Positions 1-11,647 of a stretch of 64,000 nt of DNA are shown here, in pieces. The position numbers and the translations under genes were made by a program. Position 1 is the stretch's first letter; each line of letters starts with the position of its first letter. This DNA is from Toxoplasma gondii ME49 (Eukaryota; Apicomplexa; Conoidasida; Eucoccidiorida; Sarcocystidae): assembly GCF_000006565.2 (NCBI RefSeq), contig NC_031468.1:1326747-1390746 (forward strand), written 5' to 3'. Under the pieces are notes generated by a model, which was given only the letters and a program-made list of their open reading frames with translations, made no database searches and was not told the DNA's origin.

Positions 1-226
1 TGGGCACTTGTGTGGTAAAAGATCCAGGACTTCAGTCACTGCTAAGCAAAGGAATGCAGTGTGTGCCTATCTACAGGAAAAGCGTGTAGTCTTTCGTTGA
101 GCTGCCTCTCTCCTCACGACTGCGTGTGCTGCAAATCCTTGGTGAGGGGAGGAAAGCGAGTCGAGTGTCTTGTGGAACCTAGCGGGCGCCCTCTGTGAAT
201 TTCTTCTTTTCTCAGCGTTGCCCACT

Positions 227-3200
227 ATGGACCAAATTCGTCTGCAGCGCATGCGCAAGTACACTCGAGGTGAGGACTCCGCGCGAACGGGTCGGTGCCT
301 TTGGAAGAGAAACCTAGGATGGAGACCCGTCTGCTTCCCCGATAGCGGTTTTCCGTCTCACCTGTTCTTCGGGCAGCTTTGCTGCTCCCGGTGCCAATTA
401 CATTTGTCCAGATTACCAGTTCCAGCCGTCTCGTTACAGTTCCGACGTGGTGTTTGCAGATACGTGCGAAGCAGATGAGAGTGTGTGCCGCTCTATGGAT
501 CGTCCATTCATGTCAACTGGTTCGTGACACCACTTCACAGTGTGCCTGAACGGCACTTTGTAACCGGTTCTTTTCTTTCGAGGAAAGGGTTCAGGTAGCA
601 TCCGGGGGCATTCCTAGTCCTATGATGTCCTTGTTGCTTTGCTTAATCTTCACTGTGTGGGGCGAAAGAATTTCTTTACTGCTTTAAATCTATGGCTTCT
701 GTTTCAATGTGTTCAAACGACAGTGGGACTGTTTCTGCTCGAGTGGCGCGCTGTTTAGGTTCTTCTTCGCTTACGCTTGTGTGATGGTCTGCAGAGGCGT
801 TTTGGGAGATGCAGTTGTTCGATTTTCCTTCGGCCTTCGCCTCCTCAGTTGCCCAAAGTAGGTGGTTCAGGTTAATCGAACGATATGTGCAGGCGCGCTG
901 TCATTTCATTTCCGTACACAGATGTGCTTCGCGACCATTTGCAAGCTGCCTTCTTCCAGACTGCCACTGATCTCTTCACTGGGGTGGAAAAGAAATGTGA
1001 ACTAAACAAACTATATATATATATATATATATTTCTGTGACAAACGAGTGTCACACAAATCACGGAGGCTTCTTCCGTTGTTTTGTATCATTTTTTGTTC
1101 TTTCCACTTTTTCTTCCGCCTGTGCAGCCGCTCGCATGTTGAGGGTCCTGTCCTGTGTGTCAAGCGTGACCTCGCAAGGATCCAAGCTTCATACTGGAGA
1201 CACAGCAGCAGGAGACGAACTTCAGGAAGGTGACAGCAACGAAAAGGAAGGCGAGGACACGGCGAGCGCCACAACTTTCGACGAGAGTTGTGGATCTTTC
1301 TCGGGTGCGAATCGTGTAGTTGAAGCATTCGACTTTGAGGGATACTTCATAGATGTGTGGTTACAACAGACGTCTGGACACGCGCGCGCAAGTCGCCTTG
1401 AAGACGAGGATGTGAGTGACTCTCAACGCAGTCAGACGACGAATGCAGAGAGGAAGTCCAGCTTCTCTCAAGCGGCGAAGAACGAGACGTTCAAGACTCT
1501 ACTCGAGAGCGGTGTGGCGCTTCTCTGCCACACGCACGCAACTGTACACCGAGAGACAGGGAAACCGCTAGGGTCAGCGATGATGCGCCACCGGTATCTC
1601 AAACGAAGAAGTAAGGAACGGAGGCCGGCGAGTCCTTTGTTCATTGTTGTCTTTGTGAGTCTCATGTGGCAAACGTAGAAAAAGTTTGTTTTGTGCAGTA
1701 CTGTCATGTTTTGTTTTGGTGCACTGAGACGAGGGACTGGCAAGCGTTCAAGAACAAGGGACGGCTTCAAGAGCGCAGGCGTGACGTAGCAAGAATGGTT
1801 ACGTTCGACACGCTCAGATTATCTCTAGAAGGCTTCCTTCAACGTGGGCTACGAAGTGCCAACGCATGGACTTAGGACCTACATGCGAAGAATCTAAAAT
1901 GAATTGGAGGAGGGATGCTTGGGGTATCTTTGATTCTGCCTGTCACTGGCACGGCATGCACATGGTGAGAGATCGTACGATCGACTGAAAGAAGGCACAT
2001 GACTTGTATGTGACATGCACACGCTGCTGTGCAGTTGGCGTAATCGCTTAGTGCCGCTTTCACGAGGAACCGGTTTCTCTCATTCGTTTGCAGGCGGCGT
2101 TCTTGTTCGCACCCTTGGCCGGTTTCTTTGTCGGGTCTTCGACGGCAGCTTCACTCGTGAAAATGCATTGCACATTTCTTACATATCTATGAATATGGCC
2201 TGCTACCAGCTGCACGGCGATGCCTCAAATGTATATCATCTCCCGAGGAATTCCCTCCTTTCGATTCCGTGTCTCTTACAAATCCATATGCTTTTGCTGT
2301 CCACTTTACTGCAGATGTGCCAACAGTAAACGTCCTCTGGGATGTGTGGAAGGTAAGACTCATTCTGCAAATCTCGCATGTAACGACTGTGGTGTCCAGC
2401 TGAAGTGTGCATGCCTTGGTAGGAGCCTTCCACAGTGGATTCGTTTTGCAGTAGGAAACGGAAATGTATTGCTGTCGGTTTGTCTTCCTTCAGATGTTGC
2501 CTACAACAGAGGCTAGGGTAGAATATCTTTCTAAGCAAATCGTCCGGGCTTTGAGAGAAGAAGAAGCACGTCGCGCGTCGCATGCCCTCAATCGGGTTGG
2601 TCATGGTTCCAAAGCGCACTCTGGGTAATCAGGCGTTGGCGCTGGTTTCGGGGCCCAACTGCTGGGGTGTTATGCCTCTAAGAATGCAGCAAGTCAGTAT
2701 TTGTCGGAGCATAACGCTCGTTAACACAGTAGTCTGTGGATTTTCTGTCTTACATCGTGTCTGCACGAGATAACCGCAGGCTTATTTAGCTGCCACTAAG
2801 TGAAAATCACGTACTCTGCACGCCTCTCATGCGATGTTAGGGTGTTGATAGGCTGGCGCGTTGATCTCTGCATAAAACGCCCTCAAATGTCTTCAACGGT
2901 TTGACGTTTTATTATTCAACAACCGTTTCATTTCCTCTACACTTCTGAATGACGCTTTCCCCGTCTGAGTTTTGCATCGCGTCACAACGCAAACCCCTCG
3001 GATCAGACACGCTTTTCGACTACACCCTGGGCAGCGGCCACCCATTCGGCGAAACCATTGTCTGCAAATGGTGAGCTTGAATTGCTGGCGAAAACCGCAG
3101 CCGGGCGATGTCGTGATTGTCGTGTCAAGTTCATCCTTGGCACTTTTTCGCACGAAGATGACTAAGGACACGCGAGTTTACGCAGCTAGGCGTAGTGAGC

Positions 3201-3640
3201 CGAAACAAATTTATAGTATTGAGACAGGGAACGTCCCGCAAGCGTACAGCAGAATCCCTTTTCTTTGAAACACACATCCCTTCTCGTCGTCAGCGTGGTC
3301 CCAAAGCACCACAAGCGGTGTGATCTATACAGTGTAACGGGACAGTCGCGGAACATGGACCATTCCTCCGATGGAGATGCTTGTCATCCCGCTGGACACG
3401 CAAGGAAGACCACGTCTTCTTCGGTTTCACAGAAACGATCTTCGTCAGATTCGTCCAGTGGCTGAACAGACTCAGGGAACCAGACCATGCCTCAGGGACA
3501 TTCTTGAGAGCTTGCGCAAATTTACAGACATTCGATGTTTACACGAGTGGCAAAAAGTAGGCTTGGTAATTCTGCCGCCCAACAAGAGGGGACGCACAAA
3601 TGCTGCGACGTACGGCTGGAAAGCGTGCTGCAGGTGAAGG
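227..3640 (+). CDS. Multi-exon hypothetical protein, possible membrane protein
   Basis: I do not recognise the family. The ATG at 227 opens a short exon (MDQIRLQRMRKYTR) ending at a GTGAGG donor after 269. The next clear exon, 1128-1610, follows a pyrimidine-CAG acceptor, fits the phase, and ends at GTAAGG. It encodes an acidic segment and the stretch AFDFEGYFIDVWLQQ. Further exon-like blocks lie near 1790-1870; at 2094-2150, where one frame reads a hydrophobic AAFLFAPLAGFFVGSS; at 2314-2355 (VPTVNVLWDVWK, GTAAGA donor); at 2493-2595 (MLPTTEARVEYLSKQ); and at 3013-3072 (GSGHPFGETIVCKW, GTGAGC donor). A final block at 3360-3637 reads PPMEMLVIPLDTQGRPR and runs to a stop. Joins between the middle exons are unresolved and the true 3' end could differ. 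That this is a gene is fairly secure, because exon-like reading frames and splice signals agree on one strand. Its function is unknown. Confidence 0.42.
1012..1031. repeat. TA dinucleotide microsatellite
   Basis: A short run of about ten TA units lies inside the putative first intron of the gene starting at 227. No function is implied. Confidence 0.85.
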
Positions 3641-5512
3641 GAAACCTTCGGTAAACTCTCCAGGAAAAGGCGAGTCTCATTTGTTAGACAGTGTGGCATT
3701 TGCCGTCGTGAGGAGATCTAAGTTACTATAGGTTTGAATAAACACTGAGTATTTGTACGTTGGGGGAACCAAACGCGTGACAAGTTGGCGAGAGAAGGCT
3801 AAATGACAACAGTCATCCGGATTCTACCACATGTGCATGCTGCGTTCATCATGTGTGGAGTGTCTGTGAAAATCCGATGACCGTGTTCTCTATATGCGCA
3901 GTGTGAGGATAAGCTGATTCGACATTGTGGAAGTGTCCGTAAAGGGGGTTTTGAGAACAGAGTACCACGTAGCGAATTTCTATTTTTCAGCCTGGTGTTG
4001 ATGGCCTCCTGTACTCTATCTGCTGCAATGAGATCTTAGAGATCGGCTAACTCTCATTATTCACTGCTGCCCTATCTGAGCAAAGTACATAATTTTTTCC
4101 GGAGTCCTCTTGTCTTCACACGCGAACCTGTGATAGTTCTCTGAGGTCAAGACGGGGGACAATCGGAGGTCGCCGCAGCGGTCGAGGAGATATTCGCTGC
4201 GACACGCTCGCGCATTTGCTGTTATCCGACCTGTGACACCAGCATGGAAAAGCATGAGAATTCACGGATGCTTTCATCGCATAATCATGGACGAACGGTG
4301 TTGAACGGATGCAGAAAGACTAAGAACGCTTGACAGCTGGATTTCTGTTTGAACACTCCTTCCTTGGCAACAGCTTATATCACTGGTGTTGTTTTTCGCA
4401 TCGAGATATATACCGTGTTGTAGCTCGAGGGAAAAACGGTTTTCTGCCACTACAAAAAACTGTTCAACAATCCGTTACGAATCAGGCAACTGGTCTATGG
4501 TTGTCCCTCGTCAGCTGCTAAGAGCCACTTCTTTGAAGGCGCGCTTTCCTCCACTATGTCTGTTCGCGAAAATGGCGCACAGTGGAAATTTATAAAGCAT
4601 TAGCCCCATGAGGACTGAGCATCGCAGTTGCGCCGTGTCCTCCATTTGGCGTAACCGGAAACGCATCATCCGGCTCTCTCTATATTATGCAGCAAGAAGA
4701 TCTTTTTGTAGCGTGGAGGACAAGAGCAACATATGGTCTCGGGTGTCTCCAGTACCACTCAGATGAGCAGCTTCTTACAATGAGGCGGTGCTCTGAGGGA
4801 GCTGTATGCGTACCAGGTACTCTCTGGCCTCTCCGGTTCGTCTTCTCGGCGACTACTGATATTGGGACATGGACTAGCTTGGGAGCTGCACGCACTCGAC
4901 ACTCTGTGGCGCTGTCCGCTATGCTTCTTCGCCATTCTGCTGTGAGAGCCCTCGAGCGATGGAAATTCTCTTGGGGATTGCTGTTCACGAATCACGCGCT
5001 CGAGAAGCTCGAGAGATCCAAGACTTCGTTTATCGGATTCCCACATGTTACTCTCTGTAATCCGAACACACACATTCAAAAGTGTTTCTCACTGTTGCAT
5101 CGAACGGGGGTTGCTGAATAGAAGAGTTACGATGTCTCTCAGCAACGCAGACGACAGGCACTTGTCCTTTGCTGCTTGCGTACTTGCCACCGGATGAGGA
5201 AATGCTTCAGTGACAATGTTTTCAAATCTATCTCCCTGTCGAATCCAACCATGTTCTTCCGCTTCTCTCTGCTTCTGACACCAGACAGTCACCAACCGTG
5301 CTGCTGGTTAGGATCACGCATGTACACAGTCCACACGACCGGTATCACCGTCCTTCAGGCTACGCACAGCTGCTGCCTCCTCCAAGCGAGAAAAAAGATA
5401 ATTGCCAGAAAGAAAAATGATGACTGTACCTTAATCTGCCTGCAATTGCAGGGAGATTTCCCCCGGAGTGAGGTTCTCTTTGTCTAAAGGGGAAGCCGTG
5501 TCACACCATATA
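3641..5512. other. No supported gene
   Basis: This stretch lies between the 3' end of the first plus-strand gene and the 3' end of the minus-strand gene ending at 5513, so it is a convergent intergenic region. Open frames such as 4687-5121 on the plus strand show no recognisable domain and have open frames opposite them on the other strand. I see no RNA gene. Confidence 0.5.
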
Positions 5513-8500
5513 CTAATATTCCGAGATTTGAGACAGGCGCCTTTGAGGCCATAGAGGGCTACCTGTTGAGGTGGCAGTTAGTACGTTGTAAGGCACAGCA
5601 GTACTCGAGCCGGACACTCCCAGTTTTGGAGAGCTTATCCCAGTCGCAAGGCAAAAGCCCTTTGTGGTGTCTTTGTCATAGCATCCTCGGTGGCAGTCGT
5701 GCGTCAGAAGCGATGACCCTTCATCGTTGGCAGAATTATGATGTGAGCAATAGCTGATGGTCTGATGGCTCGTGGTGTTCATCTTCAAAGACACTGCCTC
5801 TATCCCTTCTTTGCTCTCCTGGCGAGAACTCGCTCGTCTGCTGGGAACGATGTGGCAACGCGATGCGTCTTCATCAACATCTTGCCGTGTAATGGAACTC
5901 CTAGACTCACCAAGAGGCAACCGTCTTAGCGGCGACTTTTCGTGGGGACATCTGTTTCCACGAAATGACAAAGCTGTATTTGAGGCGCTAGGTGCGGGAA
6001 TCAGAGAAGGTGTTGTTGGACAGGCTGCTGTCTGGTACCTACGTTGGTTGTCCGCACACTGGTTGAACCCACAATCATGTTTCTCTACAGATATTATAGC
6101 GTCCTCAGCAGGTCCGTCTACACTTTTGACGGTGTGGACTTCCTCCGAGTCGCCGAAGCCAGGATAGCAAAGTGGCGGTCTATTTCTCGGAGTGTTTCGT
6201 TGCCTACAGGTTATTCGTTCACTGCTGGGCGTTAGTGTACGTTGAGGCGCAGGTTCTGCCTGAACAACAGCGGACCAATCATCTGATGTGCCTGAATTCT
6301 CATTCTTCTCTAACACTGCTGACGCAGCATCTGGCCTTGCCGCAACGAGTGACGAAAGAAGTTCCGATCTACTTTCCAGAGGACAGCAACCGCACCTCGA
6401 AGAAACAGTCTCTCGGACATGATTGCTTGGGAGTGTCCTCTGGATTCGTGGGTCGCCATCCGCGTTCCCGGATCCGACGGGCAGACCACTTCCCTGGTTT
6501 TCTCTGTGAGGAATCTCGTCCGTCCCTCTAGGTGCTTGTGCCGTGGAACGCGTTTTGGTTATTGAGGTCAAACAATTGTTTTGCGTGTCACCTTGGCTTT
6601 GTGGTTGGGTCAGGTGGGTGGTTTTTAGAATCAATCCGCCCACAAGTCCGCTCCCCGGAGAAGCTGACACCTCTTCAGTATTTACGGCAACCTCTGCAGT
6701 CCTCGCCAATATTGCGGCAGTCTCAGTTGTCCTGCAGATGTCAGTGCTAGGACGAAAAGGCTCTTTTTGTAGAGCTTCAAGTGTTGCTTCGTAGGAGGCC
6801 CGGACACACGAAAGCGTCACCCCAAGCTGAGTCAGTGCGGGGAAGGCATTTGAGCTGCAGATGGCGCATACTGCTGCAGCGGCAAGGAGTTCTGAAAGCT
6901 TCTGTTGGGCGGTCACGTCATATTGTGGTCCCCAGCCGTGAATCCGATGCATTTCCTCCGTCATGTGATGCAGTTTTGCCCATGCCCACCCCGTCGGCAC
7001 CATAGAGTAGACGGGCGTTCCGCGGTTGACACTTTCCCTGCCCGCCTCGGATGAGGACGCGGAATTGTCGGTTTCTCGTGCCGGTGATTCTCTTGAGTCT
7101 TCTGCTTGGTCTAAGGACGTTGAACAGTAACAGATGTGTAGACACAAAAGGGGGGTTTTAAGCAAAAACTGAACCACAATTTTCAAAAACTGAACCACAA
7201 TTTTCGGACACCGAAGAAAGTCTGGACTTGCAAGTCCGGATGTGTCAAACAACTTATCCTTCTGAAGGACTCTTTCCATGCCCGTGCGTGCCATTCGTAC
7301 CTGTGTGTTTGAAAGGCATTAGCAATAGATTCCGTCGCCTTTCTGGGAAATGCATGAGGTGAAGTTGCTGTCGGTCATACGAAGGAGCGCTGCCCATATA
7401 CGCTGTCATCTCATCCAGAGCTGCCGTCGAGCGCCCCAGTGAAAGTGACTGAGCAGCAACTTCCCCTCGCCTCATTCCAGAAGCAGCGCTGTGCTCTTGT
7501 CTCACGAACCCGGTCCTACTATCCGCTACACGAGACTCCTCAGCCGTTTTGTGTCTCGTCGGTGACACAGCGGTTGTCGGCGCTGCGCGGGTTTCGTCGG
7601 AAACCCAGTGAAACCGTTGACTAACTAAGGTTGACGACAAGCTACTGATGGCTTCACCAGTGTCGCGATTATTTAAAGGCGTGGTACTCATTCCCTGGCG
7701 ATAAACCGGGTGGGAGCAGCTCTTTAAGCCTTGGGCTGTGTCCGGATGTGCCCTTGGCGTGATGTGACAGCGAGCAGTCGGCGAACGGACCGGGAATGTC
7801 AAATTCGCAGAGGCAGAAGCCGAGGGTATTTCAGCGCTACCATCCGAATACTTTATTGATGCTTGTGGAGGCGTATGGCTTGCGTCGGTCTCGTGTTCCT
7901 TGGTGGTCACATGGCCTTTCAGCGGCAAGCTGTTGCGGCCAAGCCTGTCAGATTTAGCTGTGGTAGTCGGTTCCCTTGTCGAATCCAGTCGCTGTTGGGA
8001 AACGTTTTCATAGCTATCAGACGTCACCGGTATCCTGTCATGACTTAGCGTGTCGATCGTCGCAACATCTGAGCTTGTGTTGTGTCCGAGGAGGGAAGGG
8101 ACTGCACCCGCAGGTGTCGGGTCCCCGTCAGTCTCCATCCGCTGTTGCAATAATTGTTGCTGCAACTGCTGGAGCGTCGCCACTTGCTGCTGATGCTGCC
8201 GGGTTCCAGTGAGTTGCTGCTGGAACCTCTGCAGTTCCCGTTGTTGCCGAAGTGCTTTCAGCTTCAGTTGCTGGTACCTTTCGTCCACGGCAACACCGGC
8301 GAACGCCCCGCTGCACGCGGTTCTGGCACTACTAGCCGCACCTGCGCTGCAAGCCGTCCTACTAGTCCCACTGCTGCGTCTTGTGCATGTAATCAGCAAA
8401 GGAACTGGTGTTGCTGGACTGGTTCCAGGAATGGGAATAATGCAACTGCTACTATGGGGGGTTTCCAGCGGTAGAGGGTCCAACTGCAATCTAGGAATAA

Positions 8501-8750
8501 CTGCCAGTCTCCGTGCTGCAGCCGTTGCCAAATTAAGCTTTTGTTGGGTTTCTGACAGAGAGAGGCACAGACCAAAGCATCCGCACACTACGCAATAACC
8601 TTGTATGGAATTCATCGCCTGATCTCCCCCTCCACAAACGAAACCATGCCCCGTCAGTGCTTGCCAGAGTGTCAACGAAGTGGTGCTGCTGTTGGGTGTT
8701 TTTTGCAGTCTCAAGAGGTGCTCATGCCCACGTCTAACGCAGACCAGCAT
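5513..8750 (-). CDS. Hypothetical Gln-rich coiled-coil protein, two exons in view
   Basis: I do not recognise the family. The upstream exon runs from an ATG at 8750 (another in-frame ATG is at 8615) to a GTACGA donor, with its last base at 7301. The second exon begins at 7101 after a pyrimidine-CAG acceptor and is open to a TAG at 5513-5515. The phases match: G from the donor side plus AA gives a Glu codon. The protein would be about 1,010 residues. Near residues 160-210 it carries a Gln-rich, probably coiled-coil stretch containing runs such as LQQLQQQLLQQRME. The rest is Ser/Thr/Arg-rich and likely disordered. The second exon also has a more ordered patch around GTPVYSMVPTGWAWAKLHHM. Exons further upstream on the same strand are possible, for example the open frame 8787-8993, but I could not join them in phase. 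The intron holds a perfect 21-bp tandem duplication. Confidence 0.55.
7163..7204. repeat. Perfect 21-bp tandem duplication
   Basis: Two adjacent identical copies of caaaaactgaaccacaattt plus one further t occupy 7163-7183 and 7184-7204. They lie inside the inferred intron 7102-7300 of the Gln-rich gene. The frame stays open through them, so an unspliced transcript would read a duplicated KIVVQFL heptapeptide. Confidence 0.9.
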
Positions 8751-11005
8751 TCTATGAAGTTCACTCTCGGTGGGCCGACGCTGCTCTCATGCACTTGTGT
8801 GACTACCCTTAAGGGTGTCATACTCAGGTGTGGACATCGGCGCCTGGCACCCAGTTGCAGACGAGGCAGGTGTTTGACAGGACCTACCTGCGGCGGATGA
8901 GTGACTGAAACGCTGTTGGCCTGCTACGGCTGTCGCGGAAGTAGTTCTTATACCATTTGGTGATCGTTTTTTGGCAAGTGCAGCCTCAGCCACTGTTGAC
9001 TTTTTCGCTCCAAACGATGCACCAGGGCACTGGGTACGCGTGACTGGGAGAATTGGGGTAGAAGCGGAAGTAGGAAAGACCTTCCCTGGCAGTGAAGATG
9101 GAAGTCGGATTTGCTTCTACCACAAACATCGCGCACCAGCTTCGTCACGCCAACTCTTCTGAATACGCAGAAGGGGCTTTCGAGAAGTATGCACTTTCTC
9201 TGTATACACCACGGTCAACTGCACTATGTTCACCGTGTGACGATTGTCGTGGACTGACGGAGCACCCATGAATGAAGCGTGAAGTCGAGGCTTACGCCTC
9301 CAGACGCCTACCACCTCTGAGCAAGCGTTTTGGACCTGCGGATCCTCTCAAGCCAGGAGCACTCTCCTTTCATGTTCACACGTGCTATATTTCCGGAGTA
9401 AGATATGTGCTGCTTCCGTCTGCTATCTGTTTTTTGCGACAGCGGTACCATACAGTCTTGATGCCCCAGTAAGGGACACCTACGTGATGGTTGTGGACGT
9501 GTTTCCATTCGGTGGCTAAACTGTGTGTCTCGTTTTTCGACAAGGTGCACTATAAGTACCTGTTTCTGATCTAGATGGCTGGGCAGCCTGCAGTGCCTGC
9601 CTGGAGGACGTTCCTGATTACCTCAGAGTCCGTAGGTACGACTGCGCCGTGTGTTTCTCGCTCTGTGAGGTAGTTATGCTTCCGATAATTGGTTGAACTA
9701 CGTAGTCTTTGCGCCCAGCGTACCTGTCGGCTGGGAACGGCGAATACTTTTACTTTATGGTTGTAAGGAGTCCAGGGTCGCCTCTAACAGAAGTGGGTGT
9801 GTACACCGACCGATGAAAACATGCTGAAGAAACCTCTTGCATGAGTCTGAAGTGGATATGTAAAGTACCCACTCGAACCACTTACGATATTGCTGGAGAT
9901 GGATCGTCCTGAACAGGTGTTCGCGAGAGGGCAGTTCGAGAAGTATGCTCTTTTTGGATTGGCTGCATTCTGTGTGCCCACGTTCCATGGCCTGCTGTTG
10001 GAGGTGGTCCTTTTCGCCGGACTGGTGCTGTTGTCAATGGCCTTCCCTACACGACCCGTGCGTGCGCAGTGAACCTGCTGTTGCCCCGGCTGAAGAAGCG
10101 AAGCTTGCTGATGATTTTGTCCCCTTGGCGGGCTGCGACGTGGGGAAACAAGATTACCGTAACTCCTCTGAAGTACTGGTCAGGCCAAAAACTGGAGGCC
10201 TGGTCAATCGAGAGCACTCGTGCTGTCGGGCATGGAACATAGCCCTGAACCCTATCGAAGAAATCTAAACGTTCACATTGTTGCTAAGTCCTCTTGAGAC
10301 GATAGCAGATATTTACATGGGGTGTCGTGTGACCCGCTTTGCAGAAGCTGCAGTGTGATCCCAGATGCTTAGAAACGGGAACTTCTATCCGCTACATTCT
10401 TCGCATAATGAAGCCGGCACTCCCACAAAGGAGTATAGTGAAATGGACGACAATACCACTACGTAGACAAGCTGTATCACCGTTCTTGAAAGAAAGACGA
10501 TATGAGCTGTGCCCTTTAAGATACCTCCAGGAGCATTTGACCGGAGCAACGTTTCGAAGGCGTGTATCCTCACCAGCAACGCACGCGAAGGCTCGTAGCA
10601 GATTTCGACCGCCCCAATCGGTGCAATGTTGGCTCGGCGTGTTTGCACGATGGAGCTTTTTCCGAGCAGCCGTGTGTCTCCTGTGTTCGGCTACCCGTTT
10701 CAGGCCCCCGCACAAATGCGATTTGTCCTGAGAAGAAAACATGGTCTCTAAGGTGACATGTCATCAGATTTGACTGTGTCCATTTCCCGCGTTGAGCGCG
10801 TGGCCAAACCTTTTCTCACCTTGGATCTCCTCCTTGAAGTTAATGTCTACCAAACGCAGTAGTCACTGTCTCTTCCATCGGAACGGAAGTTAGGCAAAGC
10901 AGCACGAAAACGGTGTTGGCATCGTGTGCCGGCAGACTGCAGCGTATTCGCTAAGCATCTTTCCAAGAACGGCCAAACCTAACGTGAAGATCACGCACCG
11001 GAGTC
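8751..11005. other. No supported gene; possible upstream exons of the minus-strand gene
   Basis: Only short open frames appear. The minus-strand frame at 8787-8993 (ending in a stretch reading MSTPEYDTLKG) and the frame at 8948-9148 have coding-like composition and could be 5' exons of the gene ending at 5513, but I cannot show a splice chain. Frames on both strands near 9.8-10.7 kb overlap one another and look like noise. Confidence 0.35.
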
Positions 11006-11647
11006 TTATGCTAAACTGGTGCAAAAGCGCGTACTCGTTTCTGTAACGCTTCGCCTGTCTGCCACTGGCACGTGTTCCGCCGCATGTGATGCTGTCGCCA
11101 GCACCGATTTGCAACCATTGTTTCCGCCTCCTTTCTCGTGAACGTTTACGACAGGGGCGCTCCGATCCAGGTAGGTTGTATGTTTCTTATTGTGCTGAGA
11201 TGTCGTTGGTTGCATGGCATTTTGAGCGGACGGCATACTAGTGCGGGACAACCCAGAATATACAGCCCGGTGCTTATCAGTGTCTGCCCCCATGACAGTA
11301 TGTCCTTTGCGGCGGGGGATGACGCAATTTTGCTCATGGTTTCCGGGAGCAGCCTTGATCCTGTTGATGGTGTGCACAACTCCATTATCTGAAGCACTCC
11401 CGCTGCTCCCAAATTTGACTTTGCTGTCGCTGATGACGTGACAAAGCCCAATGTCCCTTGAAGGTCGCAGATGCCTCCTATTTTCAAGGACCTGTCGGCT
11501 GTGGTGTGGGCATATCAAGTAGTGCGAGCTACTTCTGACTGAAGTGGAGGGGGTTTTGCCTGCTTTAAACGACGATCTAGAGTAGCTGTTGCAATGTTTC
11601 AGGCCACCCCCTGATGAGCCATTAGAGGCGTGGTACAAAGACATCAT
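11006..11647 (-). CDS. Possible coding exon, hypothetical
   Basis: This open frame of 213 codons begins with two Met codons and ends in a stop at 11006. Its composition (Ser, His, Asn, Arg and Gly rich; for example SNGSSGGGLKHCNSYS near the start) resembles the disordered coding sequence common in coccidia. It has no recognisable domain and no hydrophobic segment. It may be a single-exon gene, or an exon of a larger minus-strand gene continuing towards 8.7 kb. A plus-strand frame at 11589-11924 overlaps its 5' end, so the strand is not certain. Confidence 0.3.
   Translation of the reverse strand: MMSLYHASNGSSGGGLKHCNSYSRSSFKAGKTPSTSVRSSSHYLICPHHSRQVLENRRHLRPSRDIGLCHVISDSKVKFGSSGSASDNGVVHTINRIKAAPGNHEQNCVIPRRKGHTVMGADTDKHRAVYSGLSRTSMPSAQNAMQPTTSQHNKKHTTYLDRSAPVVNVHEKGGGNNGCKSVLATASHAAEHVPVADRRSVTETSTRFCTSLA

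Noticed and set aside
227..3640. MPV17/PMP22-type membrane protein
   Set aside because: A loose resemblance around the FLFAPLAGFF segment, but the family's Trp/Pro signature and following helices are missing.
4687..5121. Plus-strand frame of 144 codons beginning with ATG
   Set aside because: It is opposed by overlapping minus-strand frames and carries no recognisable motif or splice context.
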